This document shows positions 34,609 through 43,325 of a stretch of DNA of 64,000 bases, in pieces. Location: assembly GCA_964632945.1 (NCBI GenBank), contig CAZWCX010000028.1:1-64000 (forward strand). Reading direction: 5' to 3'. The position numbers were made by a program, and so were the translations under genes. Source of the DNA: CAZWCX01 sp964632945 (GTDB lineage Bacteria > Planctomycetota > MHYJ01 > WSZJ01 > CAZWCX01). The notes beneath the pieces were generated by a model. The model was given only the letters and a program-made list of their open reading frames with translations. It made no database searches and had not been told where the DNA came from. The first letter of the stretch is position 1; every line of letters starts with the position of its first letter.

Positions 34609-35811
34609 TCAGTGGCCGGTCCCCGGCGGGGGTGCAAACGCGCCCGACGGCCCATCGGGCCCTGCCTGCGGAGGGGGCTTCCTCCGGAGGCCGCGCCCAT
34701 TGCCGTTCGTCCCCGCGCGCCTCGTGCCTGCGCGCCGCCTGCCGGGGCGGAGCGTGGAGGCCGGGAGATCCCCATCGCCCGCGGCTGCTTTCGATCCACC
34801 GGCCGGATACGCGGAGGCGGCGTGGTGCAACTCGCGGGACACCCGCTCGACCAATTCGGCCGGCTCGCGGACGCGCGCGAGCGCGCCGAAGCCCAGGATC
34901 CAGCGCATGACGTCCTCCAGTCCGACCACGCGCATCTCGAGCAGGACGCGGCCGCCCGCGAGCGACTTCAGGCGCTGGGTGGGATGCCATTCGCGTTCGC
35001 GCACGCGCTGGGCCGCTTCGCGGGCGAATTCCACGAGCACCCGGTGGGCCTGCGTCGCGTTCGGATCCCGGTAGATGCCGAAGCACTCGCGCACATACGC
35101 GTCCGGGTCGAAACCGGCCGGCAGGTCGAAGTGCTCTTCGCGCAGGCGCGCGTCCATGACCCGGTCGATCGCGAAGGTGCGCATGCCTTCGCGCAGCTCG
35201 CTCCAGCCCATCGCGTAGAGCGCACCGTCGCACCAGGTCATCAAGTAGGGCCGGTACACATGCCGGTCGGTGCTGCGGCGGCCGTAGGCGCGATATCCCA
35301 CCTCCACCTTGCGGCGTTCCGCGACCGCTTGCTGAAGCGTCTCGATGGTCCGCGCGTGCCGCTGATAGGGCTTGCCCGGCATCGGCTTGGCCAGGAGCGC
35401 GATCCGCGCGCGTTCCACATGCTCGAGGGCATGCACCGGAAGGGCCATTTCGATCCGCTGCAGCGCGGTATCGATCCCCTCCTTCATCGGCGTGCCCGAA
35501 AGGCCGCGCATCATGCGACTGGCGAAGTGCAGCGAGAGCAGTTCCCCCAGGGTGAACGGGATGTTCCGTTCGCGCAGTCCCGGGGGAATGCGGACGCGGA
35601 TCTCGCGGGAATCGGGGTCGCGATCCCGCTCCAGGACGAATCCGACGCGCCCCAGGACGGCAAGGTCGCGGCGTATCGTGCGCGCGTGCACCTCCAGGTC
35701 GCGCGAGAGCTCGTCCAGGGTCGCGCCGTACCGCCTTGCGCTGAGGGCGATCAGCAGGCGCCACTGGCGCACGGTCTGCTCGCCGCGGTCCGCATCCGGC
35801 GTCATCTTCAT
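34609..35811 (-). CDS. WYL-domain transcriptional regulator
   Basis: 400 aa from ATG 35811 with GGGAGG upstream; a longer frame adds unlikely residues. The N-terminal HTH (ATLDELSRDLEVHARTIRRDL) is followed by the WYL domain (VEVGYRAYGRRSTDRHVYRPYL, then LYAMGWSELREGMRTFAIDRV) and a WCX-type C-terminus. The last ~55 residues are a Gly/Arg/Pro-rich tail not seen in most members. WYL regulators sense nucleic acids or small ligands. It lies outside the island, so a link to BREX is not suggested by position. Confidence 0.9.
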   Translation of the reverse strand: MKMTPDADRGEQTVRQWRLLIALSARRYGATLDELSRDLEVHARTIRRDLAVLGRVGFVLERDRDPDSREIRVRIPPGLRERNIPFTLGELLSLHFASRMMRGLSGTPMKEGIDTALQRIEMALPVHALEHVERARIALLAKPMPGKPYQRHARTIETLQQAVAERRKVEVGYRAYGRRSTDRHVYRPYLMTWCDGALYAMGWSELREGMRTFAIDRVMDARLREEHFDLPAGFDPDAYVRECFGIYRDPNATQAHRVLVEFAREAAQRVREREWHPTQRLKSLAGGRVLLEMRVVGLEDVMRWILGFGALARVREPAELVERVSRELHHAASAYPAGGSKAAAGDGDLPASTLRPGRRRAGTRRAGTNGNGRGLRRKPPPQAGPDGPSGAFAPPPGTGH

Positions 35812-36270
35812 CGACGGGCCTCCCGATCCAGGCAAGGGGGTCGTTGAGGGTCGATTCCGTGTTTCCATCGTGGGGACGGTCCGCGCGCCGGATTGCATCC
35901 GCCCGGACCCCGCATCGGGATTGCCCAGGGGGGGACGCCCCCCCATCGAGCGCAGGGAGCTACCCGGATTTCGCCGATCACGCCCGCGCCGCGGTCCCGG
36001 CCTCCGCCGCCAGGCGGCCGGCAGGGGAATCCCGATCCGACGGGCGCCATTTCCCGTGCCCGCGTTCCGAATAGATCGTAACTTTCCATCGGGCTGCGCC
36101 GCAAGTTTCGTCGTCCATGGATCTCGGAGGCTCCCGGCGCCTTCGCGACCGCGGGTTCTCCCGCCTGCGCCCCCGCGCAGCGCCGCAGGAGCGGAACGTA
36201 CGTTCCACCGGGTGCTCGCGCCGGGTCGGGCGCCGCTTCATCGGACACCGGGCCTCCGCGGCCTTCAGGG
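35812..36270. other. Intergenic region upstream of the WYL regulator, with a perfect palindrome
   Basis: 459 bp without a convincing gene. GGAACGTACGTTCC at 36193-36206 is a perfect 14-bp palindrome and a possible operator. It is about 380 bp from the regulator start, so the link to it is weak. Confidence 0.45.
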
Positions 36271-37443
36271 TCATCCCCCGGCCGGACCCGCGGCCGGGAG
36301 CCGCCGCGGCAACCCGTCTTCGCCCAACCTTGATTCCATCGCGGCCTTGGCGGCGGCGCGCTGTTGCTCCGTCTCGCGCACCTTCTCCTCCACCCGATCC
36401 GACTCGCGCGCCGTGGCGTCTGCGCGCGCCCCGGACTTGCGCGCCTTGCCGGCGATCGCGTTCATCTGGTCGGCGAGCGAACTCCGGCGGCGGACCACTC
36501 GCTCGTACTCCTGTCCGATCGCCCGGAGGCGGCGCTGATGGACCCAGAACTCCTGCCAGGCGCCGGTATTGACCTCGGTGCTGCGCACGACCACGCGCCC
36601 GTCCACGGTCAACCAGTTGCCGTACGCGTCCTGCACCAGGCCGTGCATTTCGGCTTGCGTGAGTTGGGTCGAGCCCGTGCGGCCGAGCGCCGCCGTGGCG
36701 GCGGCGTAGGTCTTCTCGCCATCCTGTTCCAATTCCACCAGGCGGGCGCCCAGGGATTCGTATTCCGCGGCCAGCGGGTTGTAATCGGCGGCGTGCTCAC
36801 CGAGGACACCCTGCTGGTAGTCGGCCCGCTTGCGCAGCTTCTCCAGGTCCGATCGCGCCGCGTCGTATGCGTGGTCGGCGCGGGCGAACTCCTTGGTCAC
36901 CCACGCGCCTTTCCACCGCTGAAAGCCCTTCGGCGTCCAGAACTCGTCCTCGGTCAGCCAGCCCTCCTCGGGAAACAGGCGGTAGCCGAGACGGTGCGCG
37001 AGTTTCTTCGCCTCCGGGACTTCGGGGGCCTCGCCGGCGCGCGTGAGCACGTGCACGAGGTGCCTGCCCGCCTCCAACTTGAGGTCCTTGGTGGCACACC
37101 ACTGGGCGAGCGCCAGGTGGCCCGGCCAGTCGGCGTCGGGGACCTGCCCGCGGCGGTTCGCATACTCCTCCCGCGGGGCGAGCGTCCGCTCCACCGAGAT
37201 CACGTCCTTGCGGGAGATCTTCGTTTTCACCTTCCCGATCGCGCGTTCCATTTCGAGCAGGACATGGTCCTCGGTCTCTTCGAGGATGGTGCCTTCCAGG
37301 GTGCGGCCGTCGCGGGTCTTGACCAGGTCGCCCGCCGCGGGCGGGGACAGGATTGCCGCGAGCCCCGTCCACAGGATGCAGGCGAGGACGATCCGGCAGA
37401 GAAACGATCCCGGGAAGGCGCGGGGATGGGGGTGATCGAACAT
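36271..37443 (-). CDS. Secreted coiled-coil protein with SH3-like N-terminal region
   Basis: 390 aa from ATG 37443. Signal peptide FLCRIVLACILWTGLAAIL ends near PAAGD. It is followed by DLVKTRDGRTLEGTILEETEDHV, a small beta-rich module common in secreted Planctomycetota proteins, then long charged helices (LEKLRKRADYQQGVLGEHAA) that may form coiled coils. The C-terminus is Lys/Arg/Glu-rich. The function is unknown; cell-envelope or surface association is likely. Confidence 0.75.
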   Translation of the reverse strand: MFDHPHPRAFPGSFLCRIVLACILWTGLAAILSPPAAGDLVKTRDGRTLEGTILEETEDHVLLEMERAIGKVKTKISRKDVISVERTLAPREEYANRRGQVPDADWPGHLALAQWCATKDLKLEAGRHLVHVLTRAGEAPEVPEAKKLAHRLGYRLFPEEGWLTEDEFWTPKGFQRWKGAWVTKEFARADHAYDAARSDLEKLRKRADYQQGVLGEHAADYNPLAAEYESLGARLVELEQDGEKTYAAATAALGRTGSTQLTQAEMHGLVQDAYGNWLTVDGRVVVRSTEVNTGAWQEFWVHQRRLRAIGQEYERVVRRRSSLADQMNAIAGKARKSGARADATARESDRVEEKVRETEQQRAAAKAAMESRLGEDGLPRRLPAAGPAGG

Positions 37444-37691
37444 CGGGCTCCTCCAGGCTGGGACGATGCGGGGAGCGGCGCACCGGCACCGCCTGGAGAA
37501 GAAGGATAGCCGCCGTGCGGGACAGGATGGGTCCCGCACCGGAAAAATATCCGCAGGAAAATCCACGCGCTCTTCCGGCGGTCGTCCGGACGACCGGCGG
37601 ACGAGCAGGGGGTGCGCCTGCCCGGGCCGGATCCCGGCCCGAGCCGGCGGTCGGCGGGGCGAACGTCGGCCGAAGGGAGGGGCCTGCGCGG

Positions 37692-38615
37692 TCAGCGGTC
37701 CTTCAGGGGCACGATGGTTCCCGATTCCGCGGTTCTGGTTTCGCCCCCGGAGAGGGTGACGGTGGCGAGGGAGCCGCACAACGCTTCCACACGGGCGGGG
37801 ACCCACGGGACGTGATGGGCGAAAAAAGTGAATCGGTAAAGGACGATGTCGCCGGACTTCCAGCCGATGGACTGGTTCGCCGGAGGGGCCGGGCAGACGA
37901 GCGCCGCGTCGACGGTGATTTCCTCGTCCTGCGGCCCGTCGGCGCCCACCGTGACCATGCGGACCTTGCCGCCGGAGAATTCTTTCACCAGGCCCTCGCT
38001 GAAACACGTGTGCTTGTCGCCCTCCAGGGTCCAGGCGTAGAGGACGGCGTCGCCGGGCTTGACGGCGGCACCGAGGGTCCGGGGGATCTTGGACGCCGTG
38101 GTCTCCTGGATCCCTGTCAGGTCCTGACCGCGGTCCCAGCGGGTCTGGGCTTCCGCCCGCCAGGTCTCCGGCAGATCGAGGACGAGGCACGACTCCTCCT
38201 GCCCGCCGAAGTTCACGACGAGCGTGGACTCCTCGGTCCACTCCTCGAGGCGGCGCGGCAACCAGGCGTGATCGTACTGCGCCAACACGAGTTCTCCGGG
38301 CTTCGTCGCCGGCGCCGCGGCGAAGTCCGGCATGGCGACGACGTCGGTCGCCGGCAGCAGGACCTCCTCGCGCGGAGGTTCCCCCCCCTCTTCGGCGGGA
38401 TAGGGTCCGGTGACGATGGAGACCTTGACCTTGTCGCCGGGCGCCTCGACGACCGTGGCGGTGACGAACATGTCGCGCCAGCGCGCGACCACTTCGTCGC
38501 CGGCCGTGTAGGTCGCCTGGGGTTCGCCCCGCGGGCCGACCAGGAGGGAGAGGCTCGTCGCCACGGCGAGCGCGAGAAGGATGGAGGCGACCTGGGAACG
38601 GAAGGGCGTCGGCAT
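37692..38615 (-). CDS. Secreted protein with several SH3/tudor-like barrels
   Basis: 307 aa from ATG 38615. Signal or anchor peptide: VASILLALAVATSLSLLVG. At least three barrel-like repeats follow: YTAGDEVVARWRDMFVTATVVE, GELVLAQYDHAWLPRRLEEW and GDIVLYRFTFFAHHVPWVPARVE. Each has a D/E-hydrophobic-V start and a W-x-P-A/R turn as in tudor/agenet modules. It resembles the gene at 29232 in architecture. The function is unknown. Confidence 0.75.
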   Translation of the reverse strand: MPTPFRSQVASILLALAVATSLSLLVGPRGEPQATYTAGDEVVARWRDMFVTATVVEAPGDKVKVSIVTGPYPAEEGGEPPREEVLLPATDVVAMPDFAAAPATKPGELVLAQYDHAWLPRRLEEWTEESTLVVNFGGQEESCLVLDLPETWRAEAQTRWDRGQDLTGIQETTASKIPRTLGAAVKPGDAVLYAWTLEGDKHTCFSEGLVKEFSGGKVRMVTVGADGPQDEEITVDAALVCPAPPANQSIGWKSGDIVLYRFTFFAHHVPWVPARVEALCGSLATVTLSGGETRTAESGTIVPLKDR

Positions 38616-38893
38616 GGAAGGATCTCTCCCAATGGGCGGGCGCACCCCGGAGGGATGGGGGAGGAGCATCCGCAGAAGATACGTTTGACGGCATGGGCGG
38701 GTCAAGCGACAGCCGGAGGCCCGCTTCCACGGCCATCCATTCGCGGGGAGTCCCCGGCCGGTGCGCGAGCGGAGGCTCGGGGTCTGCGGAAGACGGGGTG
38801 GAGTGTCCCGCGACGGGCCATTCCGGCGCGGGCCGGCGCGGCCGGCGCCCCCCCGGAGCGGCGCCGGTTGCGGGCCCGGACTCCGCAGCCGCT

Positions 38894-39295
38894 TCAGGGG
38901 AGAACGGCGGTGGCCTCGATCTCCATCTTCGCGCCGGGTTCGATCAATCCCTTCACCTCGATCAGCGACATGGCCGGAAAGTGGCGCCCCATGACGGAGC
39001 GATACGCCTCGCCGACGGCGCGGGTCTGCGCCAGGTACTCCCGCTTGTCGGTCACGAAGATGGTCAGACGGGCCACGTGTTCCGGCGCGCCCCCGGCCTG
39101 GCGAACGACTTCGACCACGTTGGCGAGCGACTGTCGGAACTGTCCGGGGAAGTCGTCGCCGACGATCTGCTGATCGCGATTCCAGGCGACCTGGCCGGCG
39201 ACGAACAGGAGGCGTCCGCCCGCCGGGGCAAGCATGCCGTTGGAATACCCCTTGGGGAAGCCGAGGGACTCGGGATTGATGGCCTGGAGCGTCAT
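38894..39295 (-). CDS. RidA family protein (enamine/imine deaminase-like)
   Basis: 133 aa. RidA proteins hydrolyse reactive enamine or imine intermediates. Family features: GYSNGMLAPAGGRLLFVAGQVAWN near the start, EHVARLTIFVTDKREY, and the C-terminal PAMSLIEVKGLIEPGAKMEIEATAV, including the E in IEATA. The key Arg of true RidA (near residue 105) is not evident, so this may be a YjgF paralogue. It is the last gene of the catabolic locus, 100 bp after the molybdenum subunit. Confidence 0.88.
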   Translation of the reverse strand: MTLQAINPESLGFPKGYSNGMLAPAGGRLLFVAGQVAWNRDQQIVGDDFPGQFRQSLANVVEVVRQAGGAPEHVARLTIFVTDKREYLAQTRAVGEAYRSVMGRHFPAMSLIEVKGLIEPGAKMEIEATAVLP

Positions 39296-39395
39296 GCGAC
39301 AAGTCCTCCGCGGTCAGAAACGGGGGGGGAGCGCGTCGATCCGTCCAGCCCCCGGTATCGGGCCGGGACCAGGCGGGACCGGAAGGACGAGCCGG

Positions 39396-41612
39396 TCAAT
39401 CCGGGTTCGATTCCCGCGCTTCGTGATCCCGGAGGGCCCTCCAGATGCGCTCCGGCGTCATCGGGATTTCGCGCACTCGCACCCCGATGGCGTTCGCGAC
39501 CGCGTTGGCCAGTGCCGGTGCGACGGGAACGATGGGCGGTTCGCCGACTCCCTTTGCGCCGAAGGGGCCGTGCGGGTCCAGGGTCTCCACGATCACCGGC
39601 TCGATCACGGGCATGTCCTGCGGGCCGGGCATGCGATAGTCGAGGAAGTTCGGATTGGCCATGGCTCCGCCATCGAGGCGGACCTCCTCGAGCAGGGCGT
39701 AGCCGATGCCCTGCAGCACGCCGCCCTCGATCTGGGCCTCGACCTGCATCGGGTTGATCGCCCGGCCGACGTCGTGCGCGGCGATCACGCGGAGGATTCG
39801 GATTCGTCCGGTTTCGACGTCCACCTCCACTTCGATCCCGTGCGCGCCGAAGACATAGGCGGCGGAGACGTTTCCCTTGTTGCCCTCGTCGACCATCGCA
39901 TTGGGCGGATCGTAGAAGGCCTGGCCGAGCACCATGGTGCCGCGGTCGCGGAAGTGGACCGAGCGGACGATCTTGTCCACCGGGGAGTCGGCGGGGAGCG
40001 CGAGCGCCCGGCGGGCCTCGTCGAGTTGGCGCAGCGCGTCGAGCGCGGCCAGGCGCACGGCGTTGCCCGCGATGAAGGTGGTGCGGGAGGCGTGCACGCC
40101 GACATCCCACGGCCGGACGTCGGTCGAGGCGGTCGTCACCACCACGCGGTCGAGGGCCACCCCAAGGGTCTCGGCGGCCATTTGGGCCACGACCGTCTCC
40201 ATCCCCTGGCCGATGTCGGTGCCGCCCACGATCACGGTCACCTTGCCGAAGTCGTCGATCTTGACCATGGCCCCGCAGCCGTCGGAACGATAGATGCGGG
40301 CGCCGCCCCCGACATGGAACACTCCCGCAATGCCCACCCCGCGTTTGAGGTGGGGCGCGGACGGGGTTCCGGGCGGACCCAGGCGTGTACGCACCGCCTC
40401 CAGGCATTCCTTCATCCCGCACGAGGTGATGTGCGAGCCCTGCGGCGTGGTTTCCCCGGGTTCGTTCGCGTTGCGCAAGCGGATTTCGAACGGGTCGATC
40501 CCGAGCCGGTCGGCCAGTTCGTCCATCTGCGATTCCATCGCGAAGACGATCTCCGGATTGCCGAATCCGCGGAACGCCCCGGTCGGCGCCGTGTTCGTGT
40601 AGACGCAGCGGGCGCGGTACGAAACGTTCGGGCAGCGATAAAAAGAGCCGAACGTGTGCATCATCACGACGGGGGTCATGGCGCCCCAGGAGACATACGC
40701 GCCGCAATCGACGAGGACGTCCGCCTCGCGGGCCAGCAGCGTCCCGTCGCGGGACACGCCGGTGCGCATGCGCACGATCGTGCGCGGGCGCACCGGATCG
40801 GCGGCGAAATCCTCCTCGCGGTCGAAGGCGATGCGTACCGGTCGGCCGGCCTTGCGCGCGAGCAGGGCGGCGATCACCTGGTGCGGGTAGAGGTCCAGGC
40901 GCGCCCCGAATCCGCCGCCGATGGCGGGTTGCCGCACCTCGACCTTGGCCGCGGAGATCCCCAGCGCCGCGGCCAGGTCCTTTTGCAGCAGGAAGGGGAT
41001 CTGGGTCGGGTCATGCAGGATCAGCCGGCCCTGAAGGTCCCATTCCGCGATCACGCCGGTCGGTCCGAGGCAGCCGTGCGCCTGGGCCGGCAGCCGAAAC
41101 GTGCCTTCGACGATTTCGGCCGCGTCGGCGAATGCCCATGCCGCGGATCCGTGCGAGTAGTCGTGCGACTTGACCAGGTTGGACGCGCCCGCCTCATGCA
41201 CGCGGGGCGCGTCGGGCGCCAGGGCCGCCTCGATCTCGAACACGGCGGGGAGCGGTTCGTATTCGACACGGATGAGGTCGAGGGCCTCGAGGGCCGTGTC
41301 GGCGTCGACTGCGGCGACGGCGGCCACCTCGTCGCCCACGCGCCGCACCCGGTTCGGCTTGAGCGCCAGCGTGTCTCTGGCGTAGCCGAAGGGGTGAGGC
41401 GGCGCCTCGGCGCCGGTCATCACCGCCACCACGCCGGGGAGGGTAAGGGCCCGGCTGACGTCGATCGAGCGCACCACGCCGTTGGCGATCGGGCTGCGCA
41501 GGATCCGGCCCTCCAGCATCCCCGGGAGCCGCAGGTCGGTGACGAAGCGCGTCCGTCCGGTCGCCTTGTCCGCCGCATCGAGCTTGGGGATCCGTTTGCC
41601 GATCCAGCTCAT
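39396..41612 (-). CDS. Molybdenum hydroxylase large subunit (xanthine dehydrogenase family)
   Basis: 738 aa. This subunit holds the molybdopterin cofactor and substrate site. Motifs: AIGGGFGARLD, GAFRGFGNPE, GGTDIGQGMETVV, and the catalytic Glu in GAKGVGEPP. The domain order RXXW-like N-terminus (GKRIPKLDAADKATGRTRF) then two Mo-binding halves is complete. ATG overlaps the stop of the 2Fe-2S gene as ATGA. The substrate may be an aldehyde or an N-heterocycle; it cannot be read from the sequence. Confidence 0.92.
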   Translation of the reverse strand: MSWIGKRIPKLDAADKATGRTRFVTDLRLPGMLEGRILRSPIANGVVRSIDVSRALTLPGVVAVMTGAEAPPHPFGYARDTLALKPNRVRRVGDEVAAVAAVDADTALEALDLIRVEYEPLPAVFEIEAALAPDAPRVHEAGASNLVKSHDYSHGSAAWAFADAAEIVEGTFRLPAQAHGCLGPTGVIAEWDLQGRLILHDPTQIPFLLQKDLAAALGISAAKVEVRQPAIGGGFGARLDLYPHQVIAALLARKAGRPVRIAFDREEDFAADPVRPRTIVRMRTGVSRDGTLLAREADVLVDCGAYVSWGAMTPVVMMHTFGSFYRCPNVSYRARCVYTNTAPTGAFRGFGNPEIVFAMESQMDELADRLGIDPFEIRLRNANEPGETTPQGSHITSCGMKECLEAVRTRLGPPGTPSAPHLKRGVGIAGVFHVGGGARIYRSDGCGAMVKIDDFGKVTVIVGGTDIGQGMETVVAQMAAETLGVALDRVVVTTASTDVRPWDVGVHASRTTFIAGNAVRLAALDALRQLDEARRALALPADSPVDKIVRSVHFRDRGTMVLGQAFYDPPNAMVDEGNKGNVSAAYVFGAHGIEVEVDVETGRIRILRVIAAHDVGRAINPMQVEAQIEGGVLQGIGYALLEEVRLDGGAMANPNFLDYRMPGPQDMPVIEPVIVETLDPHGPFGAKGVGEPPIVPVAPALANAVANAIGVRVREIPMTPERIWRALRDHEARESNPD

Positions 41613-42034
41613 TGTGCCGCTCCTTCCCGCGCCGCGCGAACCGCCGCCAGAATCTTCGCATAGCCCGTGCAGCGGCACAGGTTGCCTTCCAGTCGTTCCG
41701 CCCCCTTCGCGGCCATGATCATTCCCGGGGTGCAAAAGCCGCACTGGATCGCGCCGTGCTCGATGAAGGCGCGCTGCAGCGGGTCGAGGACGCCCCCCTT
41801 CGCGAGTCCCTCGATCGTGACCACCTCCGCACCCTCGGCATCCGGAGCGAGCACCAGGCAGGACGCCACCGGCTTGCCGTTCAGAAGCACCGTACACGCC
41901 CCGCACTCGCCGACCGAACACCCTTCGCGGGCGCCGGCCAGGTCGAGCGACCCGCGCAGGAGGTCGAGCAGGGTGCGGTGGGGCTCGACGTCGAGCTTCA
42001 CCGGGAGCCCATTGACCGTCAGGCCGATCTTCAT
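41609..42034 (-). CDS. Molybdenum hydroxylase (2Fe-2S) subunit
   Basis: 141 aa. Two 2Fe-2S clusters are visible: plant-type CSVGECGACTVLLNG with a later SCLVLA Cys, and the helical CGFCTPGMIM with CRCTGYAKI. It passes electrons from the Mo centre to FAD. It overlaps both neighbours by ATGA, so the three subunits are made together. Confidence 0.95.
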   Translation of the reverse strand: MKIGLTVNGLPVKLDVEPHRTLLDLLRGSLDLAGAREGCSVGECGACTVLLNGKPVASCLVLAPDAEGAEVVTIEGLAKGGVLDPLQRAFIEHGAIQCGFCTPGMIMAAKGAERLEGNLCRCTGYAKILAAVRAAREGAAQ

Positions 42035-42810
42035 GCGCGGACCCTTTCCAAGGCGCGTCGGACGAGCACGGGGACGAGCGCCCGGCGGTACTCCGCGGAG
42101 GCGCGCACGTCATCGATCGGCCGCGCCAGCAGGGCGGCCTCCTCGGGAGAAGGGGGGACCAGGATCGGCGTCGGCGCGACGGCCCCGAGCGCGACGCGCG
42201 GCGTCCGGTCCGAAACGAAACAGGCGACGCTCACGAGAGCGAGGTCCATCGCGTTGCGGGGCGAGAATTTCAGGTAGGTGCCGCGCCCGCGCTGGACAGG
42301 CACGTCGATGCGCGTGAGGATCTCGTCGAGGGCCAGGGCGCTCTTGCCCACCCCGCGGAAGAACTCGGCGATCGGCAGGGTCCGTTCCCCGCGCGGGCAG
42401 GCGATCGTCAATTCCGCCTCCAGGCACAGCAGCGGCGGGGCGAGATCGGCCGCCGGCGAGGCGTTCGCGAGATTGCCGCCGACGGTCGCCAAGTTGCGCA
42501 CTTGAGGGGACGCCATCTGCAGCGCGGCTTCGACGAGGAGTGGATGCCGCCGCTGGATCACGGGAGACCGCGCAAGGTCTTCGAGGGTGGTCAGCGCCCC
42601 GATCGACGTGACCCCCGGCGCTTCGTGAATCCCGTGCAGCGCCGTGATTCGCTTCAGGTTGATCACGCGCACTCCGTCCGGTCGCATGCGCTTCAGACGC
42701 ACGAGCAGATCGGTGCCCCCCGCCAGCAGCCGGTTCGGCCCGACCCCTCCGGACAGGAGGGACAGGGCATCCTCCAGGCGGGAGGGAGCGTGGTAGTCGA
42801 ACGGTTTCAT
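42031..42810 (-). CDS. Molybdenum hydroxylase FAD-binding subunit
   Basis: 259 aa. CO dehydrogenase-type FAD domain: LLAGGTDLLVRLKR and TVGGNLANASPAADLAPPLL contact the flavin pyrophosphate. The C-terminal domain (FSPRNAMDLALVSVA) is complete. The missing cysteine pair before the second glycine motif means it has no extra 4Fe-4S cluster. It overlaps the ior beta and 2Fe-2S genes. Confidence 0.94.
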   Translation of the reverse strand: MKPFDYHAPSRLEDALSLLSGGVGPNRLLAGGTDLLVRLKRMRPDGVRVINLKRITALHGIHEAPGVTSIGALTTLEDLARSPVIQRRHPLLVEAALQMASPQVRNLATVGGNLANASPAADLAPPLLCLEAELTIACPRGERTLPIAEFFRGVGKSALALDEILTRIDVPVQRGRGTYLKFSPRNAMDLALVSVACFVSDRTPRVALGAVAPTPILVPPSPEEAALLARPIDDVRASAEYRRALVPVLVRRALERVRA

Positions 42811-43325
42811 GCCAGAGACTCTCCCGAGAGGAAGGCCTTGCGATTGCGCTCGAACGCCTCCGGGCTGGAGGTGCGGCGCAATGCTTCGAGGAGGGCGTCC
42901 GCGCCGGGAAACAGCTCCGGAGCGCGCCGGCGGGCGAAGCCGAGCAGGACGAGGTTGCTGCCGCGCGGGAAGCCGAGGCGGGCGGCCGCGGCGTCGGCGT
43001 CACAGACGGCACGATCGGAGGCCTCGGTCCGGCCGTTGACGAACAGCAGGCCGTCGGGGGACAAGAACGCCTGCGCGGCCGGTCGCCGGCTCGCGTCGAG
43101 GGCGATCGCCGCATCCGCCCGCCCGATCCGCACCAGTGGGCTGTCGTGGTCGCCGAGCTTGACGTGCGAGTAGACCGCCCCGCCGCGCTGTGCCATGCCA
43201 TGGGTCTCGGAGGTCAGGACCTCGCGCCCCTCCAGGATGGCGGCCTCGCCGAGGATCCGGGTGAGGAACAGGACGCCCTGGCCGCCCAGGCCGCAGAGGA
43301 CGAGACACGCGCGGCGGTCCCTCAT
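42807..43325 (-). CDS. iorB: Indolepyruvate ferredoxin oxidoreductase, beta subunit
   Basis: 172 aa. Gamma-type domain of 2-oxoacid:ferredoxin oxidoreductases: LCGLGGQGVLFLTRIL, TSETHGMAQRGGAVYSHV and GFPRGSNLVLLGFA. With IorA it oxidatively decarboxylates aryl pyruvates to CoA esters, reducing ferredoxin. ATG overlaps the iorA stop as ATGA. Confidence 0.9.
   Translation of the reverse strand: MRDRRACLVLCGLGGQGVLFLTRILGEAAILEGREVLTSETHGMAQRGGAVYSHVKLGDHDSPLVRIGRADAAIALDASRRPAAQAFLSPDGLLFVNGRTEASDRAVCDADAAAARLGFPRGSNLVLLGFARRRAPELFPGADALLEALRRTSSPEAFERNRKAFLSGESLA

Noticed and set aside
34609..35811. WYL regulator as the BrxR of the BREX system
   Set aside because: It lies about 20 kb away across the attachment site in the chromosome; BrxR normally lies next to brxA.
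37353..39173. A plus-strand frame opposite the tudor-like secreted protein and RidA
   Set aside because: It is antisense to recognised motifs and signal peptides, with no ribosome site.
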